From assembly GCF_001592935.1 (NCBI RefSeq), contig NZ_LRDB01000003.1:209115-273114 (forward strand): 64,000 nucleotides of DNA, read 5' to 3'. The translations under genes were made by a program, and so were the position numbers. Below the pieces are notes generated by a model. That model worked only from the letters and a program-made list of their open reading frames with translations. It was not told the DNA's origin and did no database searches. This DNA is from Roseivirga echinicomitans (GTDB lineage Bacteria > Bacteroidota > Bacteroidia > Cytophagales > Cyclobacteriaceae). This document shows, piece by piece, positions 1 to 8,159 of this stretch. The stretch's first letter is position 1; each line of letters opens with the position of its first letter.

Positions 1-1062
1 GAGTATAAAAAAGCAGTTGAACTTTTGCTCGGCACATTGGATTATGCCGAAGACAAATCAGAAGTATATTATAATGTGGGCCTTACCTACCAAACCAATT
101 CCAAATTTGAAGAGGCAATTGGTCATTATAAAAAGGCCATTGAGCTCAACTTAAATCACGAAAACGCACTTTATGAGCTTGCCTATTGCCTAGATGTGAC
201 GGGCAAACTGGAAGACAGCGTTGATTATTATAAGCAGTTTATCGATCAAGACCCTTATTCTACCTACGCATGGTATAATTTGGGAATCGTATTAAACAAG
301 CTCGAACGCTATGAAGAAGCGATAAAAGCTTACGATTATGCTTTGGTCATTGACGACACATTTTCATCGGCTTGGTTCAACATGGGTAATTCCTACATGA
401 ACATTGACAAGTATGACGAGGCGCTAGAAGCATATAAGAATACGCTAACGAATGAAGGCCCCTCAGCTGAAACCTACTGCTGTATTGGCACCTCTTATGA
501 AAAACTCGAGCAATACGAGTTGGCCATGAAGTATTACCGAAAATCCACAAAGCTTGATCAATTTTATGAAGATGCTTGGTATGGAATAGGTTGTTGCTTG
601 TCTGAACAAGACAAGTACTATGAGGCCATTCATTTCTTTAACAAAGCACTTAAGTTAGACCCAGAAAACGCGAACTATTGGCTGGCTATAGCTGATGCCG
701 AACAGCATGTAGGCAATATCGTTTCAAGTTTTGAAGCCTATCAAGAGGCTGCTATGCTTGAACCCAACAACGAAATGATTTGGCTGGATTGGTCGCTCAT
801 TCATTACGAACAAGGAGAGCACATAAAAGCCATCGAATTGATTGATAGGGCTTTGGAGGAACTTCCAGAACATTCTGACTTAATGTATCGAATGGTAGTT
901 TACCAAATATCGGCAGGTAGATACAAAGAAGCCTTTGCTTATCTAGAAAATGCTTTAATTTTGGACTTTGAAAATCACGAAGTGCTTTTTGATTTCTTTC
1001 CTAAAATTGAAACCCAAAAAGCATTATACAAGATCATTGATCAGCACCGAAATAAAATTTAA
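1..1062 (+). CDS. TPR repeat protein, truncated at the window start
   Basis: The reading frame is open from the first base, so the true start lies outside the window; 353 residues are visible. The protein is built almost entirely of tetratricopeptide repeats of about 34 residues, with the usual W/Y-x-x-L/I-G, A-x-x-x-Y/F and P pattern (for example AWYNLGIVL, AWFNMGNSY, YWLAIADAEQ), about nine to ten copies. Such arrays are protein-interaction scaffolds. No membrane segment or catalytic domain is visible. The stop codon is followed directly by the ATG of the comA-like gene, so the two are probably cotranscribed. The partner protein and exact role cannot be told from the sequence. Confidence 0.85.
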   Translation, partial: EYKKAVELLLGTLDYAEDKSEVYYNVGLTYQTNSKFEEAIGHYKKAIELNLNHENALYELAYCLDVTGKLEDSVDYYKQFIDQDPYSTYAWYNLGIVLNKLERYEEAIKAYDYALVIDDTFSSAWFNMGNSYMNIDKYDEALEAYKNTLTNEGPSAETYCCIGTSYEKLEQYELAMKYYRKSTKLDQFYEDAWYGIGCCLSEQDKYYEAIHFFNKALKLDPENANYWLAIADAEQHVGNIVSSFEAYQEAAMLEPNNEMIWLDWSLIHYEQGEHIKAIELIDRALEELPEHSDLMYRMVVYQISAGRYKEAFAYLENALILDFENHEVLFDFFPKIETQKALYKIIDQHRNKI

Positions 1063-1824
1063 ATGCACTACTTTTTAGATAACCTGCCCGAAAGGACACA
1101 GAAACCAAGAGAAAAAGGCTTCACCATGGTCATGGACAAGGGCCTAAGTGTTAGACAAGCGGAAGATTTCCTTAGCGTTAGCGCTAACCATGTAGACATT
1201 ATTAAGTTAGGCTGGGCTACCTCGTACGTAACGGCTGGCCTGGAAGACAAGCTTAATGTGTTCAGAGCTGCTGGAATCCCTTTTTATTTTGGAGGTACGC
1301 TTTTCGAAGCCTTTGCTGTTCGCAATAAATTTGACGACTACAGGAAATTACTAGATAAATTTCAGGTCCCGTTTGCTGAAGTATCTGACGGTTCATTGGA
1401 TATGGACCACGATAAGAAGTGTGAATACATTACTGAGTTATCGAAACAAGTGACTGTGCTTTCAGAAGTTGGTTCTAAGGACGAGGAAAAAATCATTCCT
1501 CCATACAAATGGATCGAACTGATGCAAAAAGAACTAGATGCCGGTGCTTGGAAAGTAATTGGCGAAGCGCGTGAAGGCGGAAACGTTGGTCTTTTTAGGT
1601 CTAGCGGAGAAGTTCGTTCAGGCTTAGTTCAAGAAATTCTAACCAAAATTCCTTTTGAAAAAATCATTTGGGAAGCCCCACAAAAAGCACAGCAAGTTTA
1701 TTTTATTAAGCTGGTTGGCGCCAATGTAAACCTTGGTAACATTGCGCCAGAGGAGTTAATCCCACTAGAAACCATTCGTTTAGGTTTAAGAGGAGATACT
1801 TTCAGCCACTTTCTGGACAAGTAA
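1063..1824 (+). CDS. Phosphosulfolactate synthase (ComA) family protein
   Basis: The 253-residue protein matches the ComA family (phosphoenolpyruvate + sulfite to phosphosulfolactate), a TIM-barrel enzyme known from coenzyme M synthesis in methanogens and sulfolactate synthesis in Bacillus. Family blocks are seen: KLGWATSYVT near residue 49, FYFGGTLFEAF near 75, AEVSDGSLDM near 104, EAREGGNVG near 168, and LGNIAPEELIPLETIRLGLRGDT at the C-terminus (split here only by length). Bacteroidota do not make coenzyme M, so the product is more likely sulfolactate or another sulfonate; this is inference. The start ATG touches the TPR stop codon, and the next gene follows after 2 bases. Confidence 0.85.
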   Translation: MHYFLDNLPERTQKPREKGFTMVMDKGLSVRQAEDFLSVSANHVDIIKLGWATSYVTAGLEDKLNVFRAAGIPFYFGGTLFEAFAVRNKFDDYRKLLDKFQVPFAEVSDGSLDMDHDKKCEYITELSKQVTVLSEVGSKDEEKIIPPYKWIELMQKELDAGAWKVIGEAREGGNVGLFRSSGEVRSGLVQEILTKIPFEKIIWEAPQKAQQVYFIKLVGANVNLGNIAPEELIPLETIRLGLRGDTFSHFLDK

Positions 1825-1826
1825 GA

Positions 1827-2765
1827 ATGAAGAACATTAAGGGATTCATTCTTCTCTACTTCAAGGGTATTGCCATGGGTAGTGCTGATGTGGTTCCTGG
1901 AGTTTCGGGCGGGACAATTGCCTTTATTACTGGCATATACGAAAACTTACTAAACGCCATTCGCAGCGTTGACCTTCAGGCACTTCAGTACCTGAAGAAA
2001 TTTCAGATCAAAGCGCTTTGGAAGCACGTTAACGGAAACTTCTTATTGCCATTATTGGCAGGAATTGCGACCAGTGTTCTTACACTCGCCAAAGTAATCA
2101 CCCATTTGTTGGCCGAACACCCGATTCAGGTTTGGTCTTTCTTTTTTGGGCTTATTGTTATTTCAGCCCTCATTATTCTTAGGGAAATAAAGCAATGGAA
2201 TATTGGTGTTTTTGTGGCCATAGCTTTGGGTATTGCCGCGGCATACTTTATTACCTCTGCAACTCCTGCTGAAACACCAGAGGCTTCATGGTTTCTATTT
2301 ATAGCTGGCGCAGTGGCCATTTGTGCAATGATTTTGCCCGGTATTTCGGGCGCATTTATTCTGCTTATTTTTGGAAAGTATGAGTTTATTCTTTCCGCTG
2401 TAAAAGAATTTAGAATCGTAGATATTGCCATTTTTGGCTTAGGTTGTATTGTGGGTTTATTGAGTTTTGCTCGTTTGGTGGGTTGGCTTTTCAACAAATA
2501 CCATAACATCACAGTGGGTGTTTTATCAGGCTTTATGATTGGTTCTTTAAACAAGGTTTGGCCTTGGAAAGAAGCTATAGAGACATATATTGACCGCCAT
2601 GGTGATTTAAAACCTTTGGTCGAAGCCAATGTATTGCCCAATCAATATTTTGCAAAGACGGGTGCCGAACCTTTCTTTTTAGAAGCCATTTTATTTGCTG
2701 CTGCTGGTTTCCTTATCGTATTGGCAATGGATAGAGTTGCAGCTGCGTTAAACCCTAAAAAGTAA
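1827..2765 (+). CDS. DUF368 membrane protein, PopT-type undecaprenyl phosphate translocase
   Basis: The 312-residue inner-membrane protein has about eight hydrophobic helices and the two internally repeated DUF368 signatures, GVPGVSGGT-like (VVPGVSGGTIAF near residue 23) and LPGISGAFILL near residue 171. Members of this family have recently been shown to recycle undecaprenyl phosphate across the cytoplasmic membrane, which supports cell-wall and surface-polysaccharide synthesis. It lies 2 bases after the comA-like gene, and aroE begins immediately after its stop codon, so translation is likely coupled. Family assignment is secure; the transport role is taken from characterised relatives. Confidence 0.88.
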   Translation: MKNIKGFILLYFKGIAMGSADVVPGVSGGTIAFITGIYENLLNAIRSVDLQALQYLKKFQIKALWKHVNGNFLLPLLAGIATSVLTLAKVITHLLAEHPIQVWSFFFGLIVISALIILREIKQWNIGVFVAIALGIAAAYFITSATPAETPEASWFLFIAGAVAICAMILPGISGAFILLIFGKYEFILSAVKEFRIVDIAIFGLGCIVGLLSFARLVGWLFNKYHNITVGVLSGFMIGSLNKVWPWKEAIETYIDRHGDLKPLVEANVLPNQYFAKTGAEPFFLEAILFAAAGFLIVLAMDRVAAALNPKK

Positions 2766-3509
2766 ATGCGAAAATTTGGACTGATCGGTTACCCACTCGG
2801 CCATTCGTTTTCGAAAAAACACTTCTCAGCTAAATTCGAAAAAGAAGGAATAGAAGCCGAGTATGAGCTTTACCCTCTTGAGAACATTGAGGAATTTCCT
2901 GCCTTAGTAAAAAACACAAAAGGCCTAGAAGGCATTAATGTGACCATTCCCTACAAGGAGTCAGTAATGAAATTCCTTGATGGAGTTGATGAAAAGGCCG
3001 CTGCCATTGGTGCCGTAAACACCATCAAAATTCAGAAAGGAAAACTGAGAGGTTACAATACCGATTATTTGGGTTTCAAAACTTCATTGGTGAAGTTTAT
3101 TGGAGCCAATCCAATGCCCACAAACGCTTTGATTCTAGGGACAGGCGGAGCTTCTAAAGCCGTTCAAACTGCGCTTTCAGACCTCGGTATTGAATTTAAG
3201 TTGATTTCGAGAAGACCACAAGACGGGCAACTTACTTACAAAGACTTCAACAAGCCAACACCTGAACACCTCGATACCTACAAACTTATTATCAATACCA
3301 CGCCATTAGGCATGGCTCCTAAAATAGAGAGTCTTCCAGATTTACCTTATCAGCAACTAACCCCTGATCACTTTCTCTATGATTTGGTTTATAACCCACT
3401 TTCAACCGCCTTTATGCAAAAGGGAATTGAGACCAAGTGTTGGGTGAAAAATGGTTTGGAAATGCTGCATGGCCAAGCAGAAGCCTCTTGGGAGATTTGG
3501 AATAAGTAA
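2766..3509 (+). CDS. aroE: Shikimate dehydrogenase
   Basis: This enzyme reduces 3-dehydroshikimate to shikimate with NADPH in the aromatic amino-acid pathway. The 247 residues carry the substrate-binding S14-F-S16, the catalytic lysine K64 in NVTIPYKE, the aspartate D100 in NTDYLGF, the glycine-rich NADP loop GTGGASKAV near residues 125-133, NTTPLGM, and the C-terminal GLEMLHGQA. It is somewhat shorter than the E. coli enzyme (272), which is usual for Bacteroidota. It is the last gene of the TPR / comA-like / DUF368 / aroE run; a hairpin follows at 3535-3573. Confidence 0.96.
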   Translation: MRKFGLIGYPLGHSFSKKHFSAKFEKEGIEAEYELYPLENIEEFPALVKNTKGLEGINVTIPYKESVMKFLDGVDEKAAAIGAVNTIKIQKGKLRGYNTDYLGFKTSLVKFIGANPMPTNALILGTGGASKAVQTALSDLGIEFKLISRRPQDGQLTYKDFNKPTPEHLDTYKLIINTTPLGMAPKIESLPDLPYQQLTPDHFLYDLVYNPLSTAFMQKGIETKCWVKNGLEMLHGQAEASWEIWNK

Positions 3510-3534
3510 GTTTCTCATAGACTTAAATTCCTCC

Positions 3535-3573
3535 AAAAACTTCTGAACTAAAAACAGTCACCAGAGGTTTTTC
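3535..3573 (+). terminator. Hairpin terminator after aroE
   Basis: AAAAACTTCTG (3535-3545) pairs with CAGAGGTTTTT (3562-3572) over 11 base pairs with one G-T pair and a 16-base loop. The right arm ends in five T residues. It lies between aroE and uvrB and would end the upstream operon. Confidence 0.5.
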
Positions 3574-3602
3574 TTGCTCACACTTTCCCTTAGTTTTACT
3601 CT

Positions 3603-5633
3603 ATGGATTTCAAGCTTACTTCTGACTTTGTACCTACCGGTGACCAACCTACTGCCATCAAGGCCTTAACCGAAGGTGTCAATGCAGGAGAGGCCAGCCA
3701 AGTGCTCTTGGGGGTTACAGGTTCAGGTAAAACCTTTACTGTAGCCAACCTTATTCAGGAAGTACAAAAGCCTACTTTAATCTTAAGCCATAACAAAACT
3801 TTGGCCGCCCAACTTTACGGAGAATTCAAGCAATTCTTTCCAGACAATGCGGTAGAGTATTTCATTTCTTACTATGATTATTACCAACCAGAAGCCTTTA
3901 TTCCAGGCAGCAACCTTTTTATAGAAAAAGACCTTTCTATTAATGAAGAAATTGAAAAGCTAAGATTGAGTGCTACCTCCGCCTTACTTACAGGCCGAAG
4001 AGATGTGATTGTGGTGGCTTCAGTTTCCTGCATTTACGGTATTGGAAACCCAGAAGAGTTTGGTAAAAATGTAATTACACTCCAAGTCGGTGACAGTATT
4101 TCGCGCAATAAACTCCTTTTTGCTTTTGTAGATATTCTTTACAGCAGAACAGAAGCGGAGTTCAAGCGGGGCACATTCCGCGTAAAAGGCGACACGGTAG
4201 ATATCTTCATTGCTTATGGCGATTTCGCTTTTCGAATTTACTTCTGGGGCGATGAAATTGAAGCCATTCAAATGATTGACCCGATGTCAGGAATGAAGAT
4301 ATCGGACGAAAAAATTATCACCATTTTCCCTGCTAACCTTTTTGTTACGGGCAAGGATGTATTGAATCAGGCCATTCTTGAAATTCAAGATGATTTGGTG
4401 GAACGTCTCCACCAGTTTGAAGACGATGGCAAATTCTTAGAAGCCAAAAGGCTGAAAGAACGCACTGAATTCGACCTAGAAATGATGCGCGAATTGGGCT
4501 ATTGTTCTGGTGTAGAAAACTATTCCCGCTATTTCGACAGACGAGAAAGAGGCCAAAGACCTTTCTGTTTGCTCGATTATTTTCCAGAAGATTTCTTGAT
4601 GGTCATTGACGAAAGTCACGTAACGCTACCACAGGTGCGTGCGATGTGGGGTGGCGATAGATCTAGAAAAGAAAACTTAGTGGAGTATGGTTTCAGATTG
4701 CCATCAGCCATGGATAACCGCCCACTAAAATTTGACGAATTCGAAGGTTTGGCCAAGCAAACAGTTTACGTCAGTGCTACGCCAGCCGATTATGAGCTCA
4801 ACCTCACTCAAGGCGAAGTAGTAGAACAGGTTATTAGACCAACAGGTTTATTAGACCCAATTATTGAGGTACGACCAAGCCCTAACCAAATCGATGATAT
4901 TCTAGAAGAAATTGACATTCGTGTGAAGAAAAATGAGCGCGTACTCATTACCACTTTAACCAAGAGAATGGCCGAAGAGCTTTCTAAATATTTGGAAAGG
5001 GCCAATGTAAAAGTCCGCTATATCCACTCAGAAGTGACCACCCTAGACAGGGTTGAAATTCTGCGTGACCTAAGGCTCGGTGTTTTCGATGTGTTGGTAG
5101 GCGTAAACTTACTAAGGGAAGGGCTTGATTTACCAGAAGTTTCATTGGTCGCAATTTTAGATGCGGACAAGGAAGGTTTTCTACGAAATGAACGCTCCTT
5201 GGTACAAACCATTGGCCGTGCCGCCCGAAACCAAAATGGCATGGTGATCATGTATGCAGACCGAACCACGGTTTCTATGCAGCGTGCCATTGACGAAACC
5301 CGAAGAAGAAGAGCCATACAGCAAGCCTACAATGAAGAGAACGGCATTACGCCAACGACCATCCACAAATCGAAAGAGGACATTAGAAATCAAACTTCGG
5401 TGGCCGATTCCAGAAAGCAGAAAAAGAACTACTATTCGGAAAACGAAAGTATTTCTATAGCCGCAGATCCTGTTGTGGCTTATATGAGCAAAGAAGGGAT
5501 GGAAAAAATGATCCTCAAAACCCAAAAGTCGATGGAGAAAGCCGCCAAAGACCTCGACTTTATCGAAGCGGCCAGACTGCGTGATGAACTAGCTGAATTG
5601 AAGGAGTTATTAAGAAAAAAACAATCACATTAA
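3603..5633 (+). CDS. uvrB: UvrABC excinuclease subunit B
   Basis: UvrB is the damage-verifying helicase-like subunit of nucleotide excision repair and works in the cytoplasm with UvrA and UvrC. The 676-residue protein is full length. Visible motifs are Walker A GVTGSGKT (residues 37-44), the beta-hairpin start [10 protein letters not shown] near 95, DESH at 336-339, the helicase motif GRAARN near 540, and the C-terminal UVR domain (about 630-665, [13 protein letters not shown]) that binds UvrC. It stands alone between a terminator and a lipoprotein gene. Confidence 0.98.
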   Translation: MDFKLTSDFVPTGDQPTAIKALTEGVNAGEASQVLLGVTGSGKTFTVANLIQEVQKPTLILSHNKTLAAQLYGEFKQFFPDNAVEYFISYYDYYQPEAFIPGSNLFIEKDLSINEEIEKLRLSATSALLTGRRDVIVVASVSCIYGIGNPEEFGKNVITLQVGDSISRNKLLFAFVDILYSRTEAEFKRGTFRVKGDTVDIFIAYGDFAFRIYFWGDEIEAIQMIDPMSGMKISDEKIITIFPANLFVTGKDVLNQAILEIQDDLVERLHQFEDDGKFLEAKRLKERTEFDLEMMRELGYCSGVENYSRYFDRRERGQRPFCLLDYFPEDFLMVIDESHVTLPQVRAMWGGDRSRKENLVEYGFRLPSAMDNRPLKFDEFEGLAKQTVYVSATPADYELNLTQGEVVEQVIRPTGLLDPIIEVRPSPNQIDDILEEIDIRVKKNERVLITTLTKRMAEELSKYLERANVKVRYIHSEVTTLDRVEILRDLRLGVFDVLVGVNLLREGLDLPEVSLVAILDADKEGFLRNERSLVQTIGRAARNQNGMVIMYADRTTVSMQRAIDETRRRRAIQQAYNEENGITPTTIHKSKEDIRNQTSVADSRKQKKNYYSENESISIAADPVVAYMSKEGMEKMILKTQKSMEKAAKDLDFIEAARLRDELAELKELLRKKQSH

Positions 5634-5726
5634 CTGCCCTTTCTCTGTCTCCAAAAATATTTCCGTCCTTCTGCTGTGACCTTTTCTAAAAGCTGCGTCA
5701 AATGGCTCAAACACAGAAAATAAAAC

Positions 5727-6497
5727 ATGAAACAGCAAATTATCATTGGAGTATTCATCTTGACATTGTTCAGTTGCTCTAATGAAAAAGAGAAAGAAGT
5801 ATTGATGAGTGAAAACTCAAGTTTGGTTGCCAAATTAGATAGTCTTTCATCAGAACTAAAAAGCAATCAAAAGGCATCGGCAACATTAATGCAAGCCATG
5901 ACCTTATTGGATTCAATTGATTTAGGCAGAAAAATGCTCAGAGTAACTTTAGAGAACAGCGACTCTCAAGAGGATTTCATTGCTCATTTAACTGAATTGA
6001 AATCTTATATAGCGCAAACCTCTCTTCAGATTTCGAGTTTAGAAAAGTCATTAAAAAACTCGACAACCGCACAAAACACTTATGCGAATAGCTTAAAGAA
6101 ATTGAAGGCTGATTTTGAGTTGCAAAAGAATGACATCGCGTTATTAGAAGCTCGATTAGATACTGAAACCAATAACAATCAAAAGTTGGTGGCATTGAAT
6201 AACATTCAATCAGAAACGATTTTGAATCAAGATGAAATGATTGAAGCGAAAACAATGGAACTAGAACTTTTGGATCAGCAAATTTCAGCAATGAAATCGG
6301 CATTCAAAATTAGTGAGGCAGACTCCTATTTCACCAGAGGCGAAGCGTATGCACTAGCCGCACAGAGAACAAAACTGGCCCCTAGCAAGAAAAAAACCAC
6401 CTACAAACAGGCTTTAGAAAACTATCAAAAAGCACTTGAATTAGGTAGAGAAGACGCAAAGCCGAAAATCGAGTTGATCGCTAAGAAATTACATTAA
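5727..6497 (+). CDS. Coiled-coil lipoprotein of unknown function
   Basis: The 256-residue protein begins with a short signal peptide ending in LFSC, with Cys17 as the likely lipidated residue. Residues 20-200 are rich in E, K, Q, L and S in heptad-like order and probably form a long coiled coil. The C-terminal 50 residues (ALAAQRTKLAP, then ALENYQKALELG) resemble a single TPR unit. This architecture occurs in envelope-attached Bacteroidota lipoproteins, but I do not recognise a named family. A strong hairpin terminator follows. Confidence 0.75.
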   Translation: MKQQIIIGVFILTLFSCSNEKEKEVLMSENSSLVAKLDSLSSELKSNQKASATLMQAMTLLDSIDLGRKMLRVTLENSDSQEDFIAHLTELKSYIAQTSLQISSLEKSLKNSTTAQNTYANSLKKLKADFELQKNDIALLEARLDTETNNNQKLVALNNIQSETILNQDEMIEAKTMELELLDQQISAMKSAFKISEADSYFTRGEAYALAAQRTKLAPSKKKTTYKQALENYQKALELGREDAKPKIELIAKKLH

Positions 6498-6506
6498 TAG
6501 GTTTTG

Positions 6507-6531
6507 AATTTTTGTTTGAGAGAAAGGGGTG
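6507..6531 (+). repeat. Terminator-linked repeat, copy 1
   Basis: AATTTTTGTTTG (6507-6518) followed by AGAAAGGGGTG recurs almost unchanged at 8027-8053, after amt. Both copies run into a G-rich hairpin with a T tract. The two copies flank the ammonium transporter gene. Confidence 0.6.
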
Positions 6532-6555
6532 ATCATAGCGATCACCCCTTTTTTA
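6524..6555 (+). terminator. Strong intrinsic terminator after the lipoprotein gene
   Basis: AAGGGGTGATC (6524-6534) and GATCACCCCTT (6540-6550) form a perfect 11-base-pair stem with a 5-base loop, followed by a run of T residues. Confidence 0.9.
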
Positions 6556-6561
6556 TTTACC

Positions 6562-6687
6562 ATGAATTTAAATCAATACAAATCTTTTCTGATTTTAGGG
6601 TTTTTTCTAAACCTATTTTTTCTTTCTTTACATGAATTTACTAAAAAGAGGTTCATTTTTAAACCTGTAATTAAAGAGAATGATTAG
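6562..6687 (+). CDS. Candidate 41-residue membrane peptide upstream of amt
   Basis: An ATG frame of 41 codons runs from just after the terminator into amt and ends at TAG 8 bases inside it, overlapping the amt ATG in the arrangement seen in translational coupling. The predicted peptide begins MNLNQYKSFLILGFFLNLFF and ends in a basic, then acidic tail, so it resembles a one-helix membrane peptide. The region is very AT-rich, so an open frame could arise by chance. No homologue is recognised. An alternative is that this is simply the untranslated leader of amt. Confidence 0.3.
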   Translation: MNLNQYKSFLILGFFLNLFFLSLHEFTKKRFIFKPVIKEND

Positions 6688-7978
6688 AAAACAGTGGATC
6701 CCAGGATTTACCATCTTAATACTGGTAGCAATCATTAGCATGTTCGATGTAGATAACGGAGAGGTTATTATCGATGCAAATATCAATGGAGCCGATACCG
6801 CCTGGATGCTTGCCGCAACTGGATTGGTATTACTTATGACCCCAGGACTTTCCTTTTTTTATGGGGGAATGGTGAACAAAAAGAATGTGATTTCTACTAT
6901 GCTTCAAAGCTTTATCTGCATGGGAGTAATTACGCTGGTTTGGGTGGTTTTTGGCTTTAGCCTCGCTTTTGGCGACAGTATTGGAGGTATTTTTGGCAAC
7001 CCTACTACGTTTGCCTTTTTCAAAGGGGTAGGCGGTGCCACTCAAGTAGATTTGGCTCCTACCATTCCATTTATCTTATTCGCCTTATTTCAAATGAAAT
7101 TCGCCATCATCACCCCAGCCTTAATCACCGGGTCTTTTGCCGAAAGAGTGAGGTTCTCTAGCTTTTTACTTTTCATCATTCTTTTCAGCGTATTTATATA
7201 TGCTCCTCTAGCGCATATGACCTGGCACCCTGACGGCTTCTTAAGGAAGTGGGGCGTTCTCGATTTTGCTGGAGGAACAGTTGTTCATATGTCTGCTGGT
7301 TTTGCTGCAATAGCCGCGGCCATCATTCTAGGCAAAAGAAAGGACCATGGAACTTCAGAGCACCAACCCGCCAACGTACCTTATGTCTTACTTGGTACAG
7401 GCCTCCTCTGGTTTGGTTGGTTTGGCTTTAATGCTGGCTCTGCTTTAGGTGCCAATGCCAGTGCCGCCATGGCCTTTGCCACAACCACTGTCGCTTCTGC
7501 AGCCGCTATGTTAGCTTGGGTATTCTACGATGCGTTAATGGGACGTAAAATTTCAGGAATGGGGGCTTCCATTGGAGCAGTTGTAGGCTTAGTTGCTATT
7601 ACCCCTGCCGCAGGTTTTGTCACCGTTGGCCAAAGTGTTTTCATTGGTGTGGCTGGGGCGATTATATCCAATATTGTAGTTTACTACAAAAACAAAACTG
7701 GAATTGACGATACATTAGATGTCTTTCCATGCCACGGAGTGGGCGGAATTGTAGGCATGATTCTTACCGCGGTTTTCGCAAAGGATGTAGGCCTTATCTA
7801 TGGAGAAACCACAACTTTCTTTCGCCATATAGCCACCATTTTTATGGTAGGCACATTTACCTTCGGAATGTCTTATGTGCTGTTTAAGTTAACCAACCTG
7901 ATTATCCCCATGAGAGTAAGTATTGAAGATGAAGAAAGGGGTTTAGACTTAAGTCAGCACGGAGAAACTCTAGGTTAA
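6680..7978 (+). CDS. amt: Ammonium transporter Amt
   Basis: The 432-residue inner-membrane channel imports ammonium. It has an N-terminal hydrophobic segment (probably a cleaved signal) followed by about eleven transmembrane helices. The family signature lies around DFAGGTVVHMSAG, and the pore histidine pair is His203 and His352 (in FPCHGVGG). No glnK/PII gene is next to it, although amt is often paired with one. The gene sits between two similar terminators (6524-6555 and 8048-8072) and is therefore probably a single-gene unit, perhaps with the small upstream frame. Confidence 0.96.
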   Translation: MIRKQWIPGFTILILVAIISMFDVDNGEVIIDANINGADTAWMLAATGLVLLMTPGLSFFYGGMVNKKNVISTMLQSFICMGVITLVWVVFGFSLAFGDSIGGIFGNPTTFAFFKGVGGATQVDLAPTIPFILFALFQMKFAIITPALITGSFAERVRFSSFLLFIILFSVFIYAPLAHMTWHPDGFLRKWGVLDFAGGTVVHMSAGFAAIAAAIILGKRKDHGTSEHQPANVPYVLLGTGLLWFGWFGFNAGSALGANASAAMAFATTTVASAAAMLAWVFYDALMGRKISGMGASIGAVVGLVAITPAAGFVTVGQSVFIGVAGAIISNIVVYYKNKTGIDDTLDVFPCHGVGGIVGMILTAVFAKDVGLIYGETTTFFRHIATIFMVGTFTFGMSYVLFKLTNLIIPMRVSIEDEERGLDLSQHGETLG

Positions 7979-8026
7979 AAAAATCAAAATTGAATCGATC
8001 GTCAACGAGTATATAGATTAGGTTAC

Positions 8027-8053
8027 AATTTTTGTTTGCAAGAAAAAGGGGTG
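8027..8053 (+). repeat. Terminator-linked repeat, copy 2
   Basis: AATTTTTGTTTG (8027-8038) then AGAAAAAGGGGTG matches the copy at 6507-6531 apart from two substitutions and a two-base insertion. It lies immediately before the amt terminator stem. Confidence 0.6.
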
Positions 8054-8072
8054 CCAAAAGCATCCCATTTTT
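8048..8072 (+). terminator. Intrinsic terminator after amt
   Basis: GGGGTGC (8048-8054) pairs with GCATCCC (8060-8066), seven pairs including one G-T, with a 5-base loop and a following T run. Confidence 0.75.
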
Positions 8073-8107
8073 GTTTTTATTCAATGGGCTCACCATTTAA
8101 AAACTAT

Positions 8108-8131
8108 GGGTAGCAGGGGTCGCTACCCTTT
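8108..8131 (+). promoter_or_regulatory. Hairpin in front of the class V aminotransferase gene
   Basis: GGGTAGC (8108-8114) and GCTACCC (8122-8128) form a perfect 7-base-pair stem with a 7-base loop, followed by TTTCTTAT. It may be a second terminator for amt or a structure in the leader of the next gene. Its presence argues against starting that gene at the in-frame ATG at 8106. Confidence 0.5.
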
Positions 8132-8159
8132 CTTATATTATCCGTCTAATTCCCAATCT

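Noticed and set aside
5181..5525. Long antisense frames inside uvrB, aspS, amt and other genes
   Set aside because: They lie opposite well-recognised genes, have no family motifs and unnatural composition, and are explained by codon use on the coding strand.
8106..8159. In-frame ATG at 8106 as the start of the class V aminotransferase
   Set aside because: It would translate a perfect 7-base-pair hairpin (8108-8128) and add 18 residues unlike the family; ATG 8160 gives a normal N-terminus.
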